Shown here in pieces: positions 1 through 5,813 of a stretch of DNA of 5,813 nucleotides. The stretch lies in assembly GCA_900762125.1 (NCBI GenBank), contig CAAFFL010000001.1, forward strand, positions 1 through 5,813, in the 5' to 3' direction. Every line of letters starts with the position of its first letter. Position 1 is the first letter of the stretch. The notes below the pieces were generated by a model. It worked only from the letters and a program-made list of their open reading frames with translations. It searched no databases and had not been told where the DNA came from. Source of the DNA: an uncultured Prevotella sp. GTDB lineage: Bacteria; Bacteroidota; Bacteroidia; Bacteroidales; Bacteroidaceae. Both the position numbers and the translations under genes were made by a program.

Positions 1-257
1 ACCCTTATGCCATCAAGCAGCTTCCGGGGCGAAAGAGCGACGTGAAAGATGCGGAGTGGATAGCCAGTGTGAGTTTTGAAGCTCGAAGAGGAAATTTAAT
101 TCGAATAACAAGATTGAACCCATGGGCCTTCAAGTCAATGGGGCATATACAAATGTGCCTAAGTAAAGCCGAGAATCGCTATGTTTCTGATTTTGAATGG
201 TGGCGACATGTCGCCACCATTGCTTTTATAGAGGAAATATACAATAATAATAGGTGA
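1..257 (+). pseudogene. IS110-family transposase remnant, open at the left edge, C-terminally truncated
   Basis: The frame is open from base 3. Its first codons read PYAIKQLPGRKSDVKDAEWIA, the conserved stretch of IS110/IS116-type DEDD transposases that carries late acidic residues of the RuvC-like catalytic domain (SDVKDAEW, about bases 36-59). Family members are usually 300-400 residues, with this block roughly a quarter to a third of the way in and a Ser-containing Tnp20 domain at the C-terminus. Here similarity stops at about base 68. The frame then runs through about 62 residues with no transposase character to a TGA at 255-257. The C-terminal domain is absent, so the gene should be inactive. 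A GTG at 42-44 lies inside the conserved block and is not a real start. The tail is AT-rich and contains a 26-bp palindrome, so it is probably non-coding DNA read through by chance. The family call is by eye. The upstream part lies outside the window. Confidence 0.65.
196..227 (+). terminator. Perfect 26-bp palindrome followed by a short T run; possible terminator
   Basis: Bases 196-221 are a perfect palindrome with half-site AATGGTGGCGACA. As RNA this gives an 11-bp, GC-rich stem with a CATG tetraloop. GC and TTTT (224-227) follow, so on the plus strand it has the form of an intrinsic terminator with a weak U tract. It sits between the transposase remnant and the promoter of the MATE gene, where a terminator would insulate the transporter from upstream transcription. 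The full DNA symmetry, with no interruption at the centre, would also fit a protein-binding site or a dispersed repeat. On the minus strand the following bases (CAAAATCAG) form no T run. Confidence 0.5.
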
Positions 258-283
258 AAGCAAAAGATTCAAGTGCTTTTTTG

Positions 284-291
284 TACCTTTG
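284..291 (+). promoter_or_regulatory. Bacteroidetes-type -7 promoter box (TACCTTTG) of the MATE gene
   Basis: TACCTTTG matches the TAnnTTTG -7 consensus of the primary sigma factor of Bacteroidetes exactly. It is preceded by a T-rich run (277-282). Transcription would start a few bases downstream, around 296-299, giving a leader of about 35 nt before the ATG at 332. I see no convincing TTG/TTTG -33 element at the expected distance (about 260-268), so the upstream half is poor. Confidence 0.65.
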
Positions 292-332
292 CGGCTGATA
301 ATTGAGATGTATCAAAACAGAAGGCAGCCGCA
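290..332 (+). repeat. 8-bp inverted repeat spanning the -7 box edge and the MATE start codon
   Basis: TGCGGCTG at 290-297 is exactly complementary to CAGCCGCA at 325-332, with 27 bases between. The left arm overlaps the last two bases of the -7 box and the likely transcription start. The right arm ends on the A of the ATG. If transcription starts upstream of the left arm, the RNA could fold and hide the start codon. If it starts within the arm, only a DNA-level operator role is possible. Chance cannot be excluded for two 8-bp arms. Confidence 0.3.
319..324 (+). promoter_or_regulatory. Shine-Dalgarno-like AGAAGG that selects the ATG at 332
   Basis: AGAAGG ends 7 nt before the ATG at 332-334, a normal spacing. 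The same frame is open to a TTG at 302, but that start would add ten polar residues, lie almost on the inferred transcription start and have no upstream purine tract. The ATG is preferred. Confidence 0.55.
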
Positions 333-1774
333 TGAAGCTCAGTCAGCAATCGAAAGAGATCCTCCACCTCGCCGTGCCCAGCATCGTGAGCAACATCACT
401 GTGCCCCTGCTGGGCCTCGTGGACCTGACCATCGTCGGACACATGGGCTCGGAGACTTACATTGCCGCCATCGCGGTGGGGTCGATGCTCTTCAACATCC
501 TCTATTGGACCATGGGGTTTCTGCGCATGGGCACCAGCGGCCGCACCTCACAGGCACTGGGACGAAAGGACTATGCTGCCCTTCGCCACGAGTTCCGACA
601 TGCGCTCCTGACGTCGTCATCCATCGCCTTGGGGCTCATCGTGCTCCAGCGCCTCGTCCGCTGGCTGGCCATCACCATCATGGGCCCCTCAGCCGTAGTC
701 ACCCCACTGGTCTACACCTATTTTGATATTCTCATCTGGGGCGCGCCAGCCATGCTCGGCATCTATGGCCTCACGGGGTGGTCCGTTGGCATGCAGTCGA
801 CAAAGATCCCGATGACCGTCGCCATCTTCCAGAACGTCGTCAACATCGTGGCATCGCTCACCTTCGTCTACGTCTGCGGCATGAAGATCTCGGGGGTGGC
901 GCTGGGCACCCTCGTAGCTCAATGGAGCGGCTTCCTCCTTTGCCTGTGGCTCGTCAACAAGAAGCGTCGCTCGCTGCCGAAAGTCACCCTCTCCTCATCA
1001 CCCGTCGGTGGCTCTTTTGCTGTTGGGCACGATGGGGGTGATTCTTTTGAGAAGTTCGCCGTTGGACCCGATGGGCTTACCAAGCCCATCGACCACCAAG
1101 TCCGGAAGCACACCGACCTCGACATCTTCCTCCGCACGCTCTGCCTTATCGTGGTGAACCTCTTCTTCACCTCCGCCGGCGCACGCCAAGGCGACATGAT
1201 GCTCGCGGTGAACACCCTGCTCATGACGTTCTATACCTTATTTAGTTATGTGATGGATGGCTTTGCCTTTGCTGCCGAAGCGCTCTGTGGCAAGCTCTAT
1301 GGAGCGAAGGACCACGATGGTCTGCATCGGGAGATACGCGCCATCTTCCGTTGGGGCGTGGTGATGACCGTGCTTTTCACAGTGGTCTATGTCGTTGGCG
1401 GGCGTCCGTTCCTTGGCCTCATCACCAGTGACCAAGGCGTCATTGCCGCTGCCATGTCCTTCTACTTCTGGGCTTGCCTCATCCCGCTGTGTGGCGTGGC
1501 AGCTTTTCTCTACGACGGCATCTTCATTGGTCTCACCGCCACACGTGGCATGTTGCTCTCGGCCTTCACGGCAACGGTGAGCTTCTTCGCCATCTTCATC
1601 CCCGGCGCCGCCATCGTCGGACAAGGCGCTGCGGTGAACCATTTCCTCTGGCTGGCATTCCTCATCTATATGTCGATGCGCGGCGTGATGCAATATTTCA
1701 TTCTTCAGCGCATCACTCAATCTTCGTCATCAGCAAGCCCTGCCCCGCATCAATCTTCTTCGTCGAGAAGTTGA
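332..1774 (+). CDS. MATE-family efflux transporter (DinF-like branch)
   Basis: A 480-residue inner-membrane protein with the hydrophobic pattern of a 12-helix MATE antiporter, a family that exports cationic drugs or metabolites in exchange for Na+ or H+. Helix 1 (about 11-36) leads into the family signature around VDLTIVGHMGS (30-40). The second half has DGFAFAAEALCGKLYGAKD (309-327), typical of the DinF-like branch. The lobes are joined by a cytoplasmic loop at about 210-262. It looks longer than usual and contains a repeated motif, FAVGHDG (229-235) and FAVGPDG (242-248). Hydrophobic sequence ends at about residue 461. The last 19 residues are a Ser-rich tail encoded entirely in the 62-bp overlap with the convergent zinc-ribbon gene. 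The gene has its own promoter and a close Shine-Dalgarno-like sequence, so it is probably monocistronic. Family assignment is confident. The substrate cannot be told from the sequence. Confidence 0.93.
   Translation: MKLSQQSKEILHLAVPSIVSNITVPLLGLVDLTIVGHMGSETYIAAIAVGSMLFNILYWTMGFLRMGTSGRTSQALGRKDYAALRHEFRHALLTSSSIALGLIVLQRLVRWLAITIMGPSAVVTPLVYTYFDILIWGAPAMLGIYGLTGWSVGMQSTKIPMTVAIFQNVVNIVASLTFVYVCGMKISGVALGTLVAQWSGFLLCLWLVNKKRRSLPKVTLSSSPVGGSFAVGHDGGDSFEKFAVGPDGLTKPIDHQVRKHTDLDIFLRTLCLIVVNLFFTSAGARQGDMMLAVNTLLMTFYTLFSYVMDGFAFAAEALCGKLYGAKDHDGLHREIRAIFRWGVVMTVLFTVVYVVGGRPFLGLITSDQGVIAAAMSFYFWACLIPLCGVAAFLYDGIFIGLTATRGMLLSAFTATVSFFAIFIPGAAIVGQGAAVNHFLWLAFLIYMSMRGVMQYFILQRITQSSSSASPAPHQSSSSRS
1069..1091. 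repeat. Intragenic hairpin: 10-bp perfect stem, 3-nt loop
   Basis: CGATGGGCTT (1069-1078) and AAGCCCATCG (1082-1091) pair perfectly around ACC. It lies in the DNA for the extended cytoplasmic loop of the MATE transporter, directly after the second FAVGxDG motif. No T run follows, so it is not an intrinsic terminator. It may simply be a by-product of the local repeat structure. Confidence 0.5.
1713..1774. other. 62-bp convergent overlap of the MATE and zinc-ribbon reading frames
   Basis: The minus-strand stop (TGA, plus bases 1713-1715) lies upstream of the plus-strand stop (TGA, 1772-1774), so both genes encode protein across this stretch. The minus-strand product looks natural here: it ends in a regular beta-strand-like GLLMTKIE. 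The plus-strand product turns into a low-complexity Ser-rich tail exactly where the overlap starts. No intrinsic terminator is visible for either gene around the junction. Confidence 0.85.
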
Positions 1775-2483
1775 GCGTATAGACGTGGTCGTTGTTGCCT
1801 TCGCCAGCGCCAAAGTCACAATAGAGACGACGATGCTGATAGCGGAAGCGGCCATAGACGGTCTCGCTGGCACTGGTCTCTGCCACCTGGTCGCCATGCA
1901 CCTTCAGCGTGATGCCGCCATAGTCCGTATCGACATGCCACGTACCTTGTATCCACTCCGGTGCCGCCTCGTCCTTGGTGCTGTCCTCAAAGGCGGGAGC
2001 GGGAACAGCGTCATCATCTGCCACAGAAGCATTGCCCTCGCCGTCCGTGATCTCCACGTCGTCAGCCGTATAGCTCTTCGACGACCCACTGCAATAGTAG
2101 ACCACCAACCCTGCCAAAGCATAAAGGAACAGAATCTTCCACCACCGCAACAAGCACCCACGCTTCTTGGCCTCCTGATCCGTGGTTGAGGCCTTCTGTG
2201 CCCGATGCGGAATGGGGGGCGGCGGCGTCAGCTGTGGCGCTTCGGTCTCTGGCGTATAGGGCTGCAGCGTCTCTGCATGCGGCGTCTCTGCTTGGGATTC
2301 TGCGACATGCTGGGGCACTGGCGGCGGCGTAACCTTAGGCGCTTCTGCATTCTCCACGTTGACTTCGGCCATGAAGGGCGTGCCACACCGCGGACAGTTG
2401 CATTGCACCTCGCTGATGCCTGACTCTCCCGGCACCTCGAAGCGCAACCGACACTTAGGACACTTGACTGTTATCTTGTTCAT
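1713..2483 (-). CDS. Membrane-anchored zinc-ribbon protein with a C-terminal beta-rich domain
   Basis: A 256-residue protein in four parts. Residues 1-40 form an MJ0042-like zinc ribbon with two CxxC pairs, C8/C11 and C30/C33. Residues 45-95 are a Pro/Glu-rich linker with repeated AET and TPPP units. A basic stretch (KKR at 106-108) leads into a single membrane helix at about 114-132. After an acidic linker, residues 177-256 form a compact beta-rich domain with WIQGTWHVDTDYGGITL, YGRFRY, LYCDFG and a closing GLLMTKIE. By the positive-inside rule the zinc ribbon should be cytoplasmic and the C-terminal domain extracytoplasmic. The ATG at 2481-2483 starts directly ahead of the zinc ribbon. It is the last gene of the minus-strand cluster. 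The 68-nt gap before it (2484-2551) shows no terminator and no TAnnTTTG box, which favours co-transcription. The domain layout is clear. The function is unknown; a sensor or scaffold is a guess. Confidence 0.85.
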   Translation of the reverse strand: MNKITVKCPKCRLRFEVPGESGISEVQCNCPRCGTPFMAEVNVENAEAPKVTPPPVPQHVAESQAETPHAETLQPYTPETEAPQLTPPPPIPHRAQKASTTDQEAKKRGCLLRWWKILFLYALAGLVVYYCSGSSKSYTADDVEITDGEGNASVADDDAVPAPAFEDSTKDEAAPEWIQGTWHVDTDYGGITLKVHGDQVAETSASETVYGRFRYQHRRLYCDFGAGEGNNDHVYTLNFSTKKIDAGQGLLMTKIE

Positions 2484-2551
2484 GATATAGTTCTAATTAC
2501 TTTGGCATTCCATTGAGATGACGATGCGATATGGGCGTTATGACGACGGCA

Positions 2552-3127
2552 TCAAGAAAACATGACGATGGCCTTCTGCTGCACACGCCAGACCGAGCCG
2601 TCCTTCTTCACGGTGCCCTCTTCGATGGTCTCTATCCGTCGGGGCATGACGTGGGTGTTGCCCTCGATGCGGCAGGCGGGCTTGACAAACTGGCTCACGC
2701 TGATCATCGCCGTAGCAATGGCATCAGAAGAGGAAAGCATGATGAAGCGCCCACTGAGGCCGTCGTCGGTAGTCATCTGATAGATGCTTGTACCCATCAG
2801 CTCCGTCCGACTAGCCTCAGTGAAGACGCCGTCGACTGTTGGCGCAGGAAGGTAGAAGGTCTGCATCTGCCGAGCCGGACGGACATTTTGCTCCACAGGC
2901 CGCTCCAAGGATTGCTCCACGGCTCGCTGCGCATGTTGCTCCGAGGCGCTTTGCTCCACGGACTGTCGCTTCACGGGCTGTTGCTTCAACGTCGCCACTT
3001 CCTGCTCCAGCTGCTTGACGCGTTGCTGCAGTTGGCCGATGGTTCCTTGCAGGTCATCCAGTTGTTTGGCCCATTCCTGACGAAGGTTATCAAGCTCTGG
3101 CTGGGTGATATATTCTTTTCCAAACAT
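2552..3127 (-). CDS. Coiled-coil protein with small conserved-looking C-terminal domain, function unknown
   Basis: A 191-residue protein without signal peptide or membrane helix, so probably cytoplasmic. Residues about 12-50 are a heptad-patterned coiled coil (LDDLQGTIGQLQQRVKQLEQ and onward). Residues 51-85 are a Gln/Glu-rich linker built from degenerate VEQ-type repeats. Residues 90-191 form a probable beta-rich domain starting FYLPAPTVDGVF, with TSIYQM, FIMLSS and a closing VWRVQQKAIVMF. From memory, similar endings (a G, then W-V, then KA-I) occur in uncharacterised Bacteroidetes proteins, but I cannot name the family. The ATG (3125-3127) lies 3 nt after the TAA of the ATPase gene (3131-3133), so the two are almost certainly co-transcribed and probably translationally coupled. 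This spacing suggests the products act together, for example as an adaptor or oligomerisation partner of the ATPase. Confidence 0.8.
   Translation of the reverse strand: MFGKEYITQPELDNLRQEWAKQLDDLQGTIGQLQQRVKQLEQEVATLKQQPVKRQSVEQSASEQHAQRAVEQSLERPVEQNVRPARQMQTFYLPAPTVDGVFTEASRTELMGTSIYQMTTDDGLSGRFIMLSSSDAIATAMISVSQFVKPACRIEGNTHVMPRRIETIEEGTVKKDGSVWRVQQKAIVMFS
2888..2989 (-). repeat. Degenerate in-frame tandem repeat (TTGCTCCAC-type units, mostly 24-bp spacing)
   Basis: On the plus strand TTGCTCCAC or close variants begin at 2888, 2912, 2936, 2951 and 2981. Spacings are 24, 24, 15 and 30 bp, all multiples of three. On the coding strand they specify VEQN, VEQS, SEQH, VEQS and LKQQ in the linker of the coiled-coil protein (residues about 47-80). 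This looks like expansion of a flexible linker by slippage, and its length probably varies between strains. Confidence 0.6.
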
Positions 3128-3130
3128 ACC

Positions 3131-5813
3131 TTAGAGGTTTTCGATGAGGTTGTCGCGTATGCTGCCAATGATGGGATAGAAGAACAGCGTGTCCTCGATG
3201 GCATCGGAGGCATTGCGGTCAGGCTCATTCTTGTTGACGAAGTTCCAGCCATTGATGAGGTGGTGCTCCAAGTCCTTGTTGACCAGTTCCTTGAAACGGT
3301 TGAGCGACTGGTTGTCGACGAGGAAGCGATCCACGACATGAATCTCATCACAGAGCTGGCAGAAGAAATCATTGAACGCCCTGACAGCCTCCACAATCTG
3401 CTGGCGGATGGCCGTCTGGTCCATGTCCTCATAGACCAGTGTCTCCTTCGCGATGGCGGAGTAGTTGTACTTCAAATTCGAATCAAAACTATCCATCATC
3501 CGGTTGAGCTCCTCCACACTGGCGCAGCCACTCGAGTCACGCACCTGCATCAGCGCTCCGCGGCACGTGATCTGCTTCGGCTCCTTGCGCTCCATGATGA
3601 CCGAGAAGCCGTCCGCATCATAGTGCTCCCCATAGACCCGCTCGAAGATGGCGGCCGTGAGGAGGTCCAGCTCGCGCTTGGAGCCCACGATGTCAAGTAC
3701 CTTCGAGCCTGTTCCGGAGAACATCACCGAGCGCGGCATTGCCAGCTGGCAGTGCTTCATCATGCGGGCCACATAATAGATCAGCGAGGCATAGAAATAG
3801 ATGAAGACGATCTTCAGTCGGCCGTCCTCATTGAGGCGCTGGTTATAAGAGAAGACGTCGTTGCCACCCACCACCTTGTTCTGAATGACCGAGAAGAGGA
3901 AGGCATTGATGTCCTCGCTCTTGCGCTTGGCCGTGATGTCGTCGAGGATGCCATTGAGCTCCCCATAGCGATCATCGTCACCATCAAAGAGGCGGCGGAA
4001 ATAGTCGACATACTTCACGACCATCGGATTGGAGTCACCATGCGGCACCTCCGAGAAACCATCGCCGAAGAGGGCGTTGGCGGCAAAGCGGAACGACGTG
4101 AGGATGGTTGGCTGACTGGCATTACTCTCGAAGACCGCCACATCCGACGAGCCACCACCAATGTCCATGGAGGCCACCGTAGCCGCTGCGCCACGGAACT
4201 GGCTCGAACCACGGTAGAAATAATAAGGTGCAACTGACTCCGGCATGTGGATGAGGTTGTGCTCATCGGCCTCCACGCCAAAGACCTCGTGGAACGTCTT
4301 CGACCACATCTCTCCGAGCTTGCGGATGTTGCCCACCTTCATCGAAAGCGGATAGAACCACACCAGCCGCGTCTTGCGGATGTCGCCATTCTCCAGCAGC
4401 ACCTTCGTGCGCATCAGCAGGGCGAGCTCGGTCATGTAGGCCTTCACACGCTTGGCGGAGGCGATGTCCGTGCTCCACTTGAGGTTCGGCACGATGCGGT
4501 TGCCATAGCCCACGGACTCTTTCTCATAGATGAATGGGATATCGGCATCGCCCAGAGCCACAATCTCATCGATGTTGTCGTCATCCAGGCGCTCACTCTC
4601 TGAGAGGACGGTGCGCTGCGGGAAGCCATAGTCGGCACCGATGTTCTTAGGCAGGAACTCCTGCTTCATGATGACGTCGTAGAGAATGTGCTCACCATTA
4701 TATAATGTAGCCATCAGTCGCTCTGTGGAGACTGACGAAATGCTCAGTGGCTCCGGCATCTGCTGGCCGTGCATACTCTCCACATGGGTGTTCGTCGTTC
4801 CGAAGTCGACCGCAAAGGTGAATGCCTCGTGGCCTTCGGAATGGTTGGGCCACCGAGGAGAGACGATGCCCTGCGAGGCTGTGGCACCACGCTCGTCGAT
4901 AAGGGAGACGGTGATATAGTCGAATGTGGAGGGCAGTCGATAATAGTCTGATCCTACGCGCTTCTCACTCTTCAGGCTGCGGGAACGTCTCAATGCAGGC
5001 ATGGATGCCTGATCACAGACAAAGTCGAGGGAGAGGTGGTAGTTCACCAAGAGGCCCAAGGCACGGTCGATGAGCTGCACATTATATTGTTGCAAATCGG
5101 GTGACTTCACGAAGGGGAACAGTGCCAGGGCAAAGGGAACGGTGACGAAATAGCCACGGTCGTTGGCGGTATCGTAGCGAAGGTCCACGCCGACAGCCTG
5201 CACGTAGGTGCGCTCGAGGGTGACGAAGTGATGGTCCTTCTGCACGGGAATGCGGAGGATAGCCTTCACGGTCTCGGTCTGCCCTGTCTGGGTATGGATC
5301 ATCTCGAAGCGAGGACGTCCGGCAATGGTGCCCATGAGGTCGTCGACGGTGAAATATTTGAAGAAGGTCTTCGACAGCGGCAGCAGGAAGTCGTTGGCAT
5401 CGGTGCTGTTGCTCCCCACGGAGAGGTTGCCATCGAAGAAGCAGTCGCGGTCCATGCTGTAGTCAAGCTTGATGAGCGATGGCTCGAAGAAGTCGGCCGC
5501 CGTGAGCCACGGATACTGATGCGACGTGGCGGGGAGGATGCGCTTCTCGGGTGCTGGGGCATAGTCCTCCGGACGGATGACGATGAGGTCGTCCCAGTCG
5601 CTGGTGATGTAGCGGAAGGGATCTGACTGCGGAGCGTTGAGGTGGTTCTGCAAGATCAACGGCAGGCGCTCGCCCTCCGGCCGAATGGTTGGCTCGATGC
5701 GGAAGTCGCTGCGCTGGATGGCCTCCTGGATATCCTCCTGACGGACACAGTAGAACGGTACGCCGAGCACCTGTATGCCATCGTCGCTCGGTGCAAAGTT
5801 GGTCTGCAGGAAC
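3131..5813 (-). CDS. Large actin/Hsp70-fold (ASKHA) ATPase, 5' end beyond the window
   Basis: At least 893 codons. The frame stays open through the right edge (FLQTNFAPSDDGIQ precedes the GTG at 5768-5770), so that GTG is probably internal. Residues below count from it. A nucleotide-binding core starts with phosphate-1 loop FAVDFGTTNTHV (319-330, bases 4781-4816). ESVAPYYFY (511-519) follows, like the EPxAA element of Hsp70-type proteins, then phosphate-2 DIGGGSSDV (536-544; start of the loop at base 4165). The adenosine motif is FSGTGSK (684-690) and a late RGAL is at 737-740. D322, D536 and the Gly-rich loops are intact, so it should bind and probably hydrolyse ATP. Ahead of the core lies an unrecognised segment of over 315 residues; after it, about 120 mostly helical residues. 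No signal peptide or membrane helix is seen. This is not DnaK (no substrate-binding domain), FtsA, MreB or a sugar kinase by layout. SrfB-like or chaperone-like ATPases are possible relatives, unproven. It heads the visible cluster. Confidence 0.85.
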   Translation of the reverse strand, partial: FLQTNFAPSDDGIQVLGVPFYCVRQEDIQEAIQRSDFRIEPTIRPEGERLPLILQNHLNAPQSDPFRYITSDWDDLIVIRPEDYAPAPEKRILPATSHQYPWLTAADFFEPSLIKLDYSMDRDCFFDGNLSVGSNSTDANDFLLPLSKTFFKYFTVDDLMGTIAGRPRFEMIHTQTGQTETVKAILRIPVQKDHHFVTLERTYVQAVGVDLRYDTANDRGYFVTVPFALALFPFVKSPDLQQYNVQLIDRALGLLVNYHLSLDFVCDQASMPALRRSRSLKSEKRVGSDYYRLPSTFDYITVSLIDERGATASQGIVSPRWPNHSEGHEAFTFAVDFGTTNTHVESMHGQQMPEPLSISSVSTERLMATLYNGEHILYDVIMKQEFLPKNIGADYGFPQRTVLSESERLDDDNIDEIVALGDADIPFIYEKESVGYGNRIVPNLKWSTDIASAKRVKAYMTELALLMRTKVLLENGDIRKTRLVWFYPLSMKVGNIRKLGEMWSKTFHEVFGVEADEHNLIHMPESVAPYYFYRGSSQFRGAAATVASMDIGGGSSDVAVFESNASQPTILTSFRFAANALFGDGFSEVPHGDSNPMVVKYVDYFRRLFDGDDDRYGELNGILDDITAKRKSEDINAFLFSVIQNKVVGGNDVFSYNQRLNEDGRLKIVFIYFYASLIYYVARMMKHCQLAMPRSVMFSGTGSKVLDIVGSKRELDLLTAAIFERVYGEHYDADGFSVIMERKEPKQITCRGALMQVRDSSGCASVEELNRMMDSFDSNLKYNYSAIAKETLVYEDMDQTAIRQQIVEAVRAFNDFFCQLCDEIHVVDRFLVDNQSLNRFKELVNKDLEHHLINGWNFVNKNEPDRNASDAIEDTLFFYPIIGSIRDNLIENL

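Noticed and set aside
302..331. Upstream TTG start for the MATE gene
   Set aside because: It has no ribosome-binding sequence, lies almost at the inferred transcription start, and the ATG at 332 has AGAAGG at a proper distance.
289..726. Plus-strand frame of 145 codons overlapping the start of the MATE gene
   Set aside because: It is Pro/His/Arg-rich with no domain and is out of frame with the clearly conserved transporter sequence.
1238..1720. Minus-strand open frame of 160 codons inside the MATE gene
   Set aside because: The product is a His/Glu/Gly/Asp-rich low-complexity sequence, the mirror of conserved membrane helices on the other strand.
2267..2291. Two copies of GCGTCTCTGC, 15 bp apart
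   Set aside because: They encode the repeated AET units of the low-complexity linker in the zinc-ribbon protein, and two copies do not make a separate repeat feature.
2484..2551. Possible promoter or terminator between the coiled-coil and zinc-ribbon genes
   Set aside because: I find no TAnnTTTG box on the minus strand and no stem followed by a T run in these 68 bases. The plus-strand TTACTTTG is one base short of the proper spacing and faces no gene.
2531..4237. Plus-strand open frame of 568 codons antisense to the ATPase and coiled-coil genes
   Set aside because: It lies across two well-supported minus-strand genes, including their junction, and its product is rich in His, Leu, Val and Asp with no recognisable domain. 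Antisense frames stay open easily in GC-rich coding DNA.
5768..5770. GTG as the start of the ATPase gene
   Set aside because: The frame continues without a stop to the window edge with ordinary coding-like residues, so the true start is most likely beyond base 5813.

Overview
The window looks like chromosomal DNA of a Bacteroidales species, probably Prevotella-like. The reasons are a TAnnTTTG-type -7 promoter box just upstream of the first intact gene, weak or absent Shine-Dalgarno signals elsewhere, and small conserved domains on the minus strand that resemble hypothetical proteins of Bacteroidetes. The body of the window is GC-rich (hand count 78/120 G+C at 361-480). Bases 61-300 are AT-rich (93/240). 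The lineage is inferred from these traits and was not tested by a search.

Layout. (1) Bases 1-257 hold the end of a broken IS110-family transposase frame that enters from the left. Recognisable homology stops near base 68. The AT-rich remainder contains a perfect 26-bp palindrome at 196-221. (2) A promoter (-7 box 284-291) and a short leader drive a plus-strand MATE-family multidrug/cation antiporter (332-1774). (3) Facing it on the minus strand is a three-gene cluster transcribed from right to left. First is a large protein with an actin/Hsp70-type (ASKHA) ATPase core, 3131 to beyond the right edge. Next, after a 3-nt gap, is a 191-residue coiled-coil protein with a small C-terminal domain (2552-3127). 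Last, after 68 nt, is a membrane-anchored zinc-ribbon protein (1713-2483). The 3' ends of this cluster and the MATE gene overlap by 62 bp.

How the genes may work together. The MATE transporter probably acts alone and only shares a 3' end with its neighbours. The three minus-strand genes look co-transcribed and may form one module: a cytoplasmic nucleotide-dependent switch, a coiled-coil linker, and a single-pass membrane protein with a cytoplasmic zinc ribbon and a probable extracytoplasmic beta-rich domain. I cannot name this system. It is the most interesting content here. Its ATPase gene, and probably the operon start, continue past the right end of the window.
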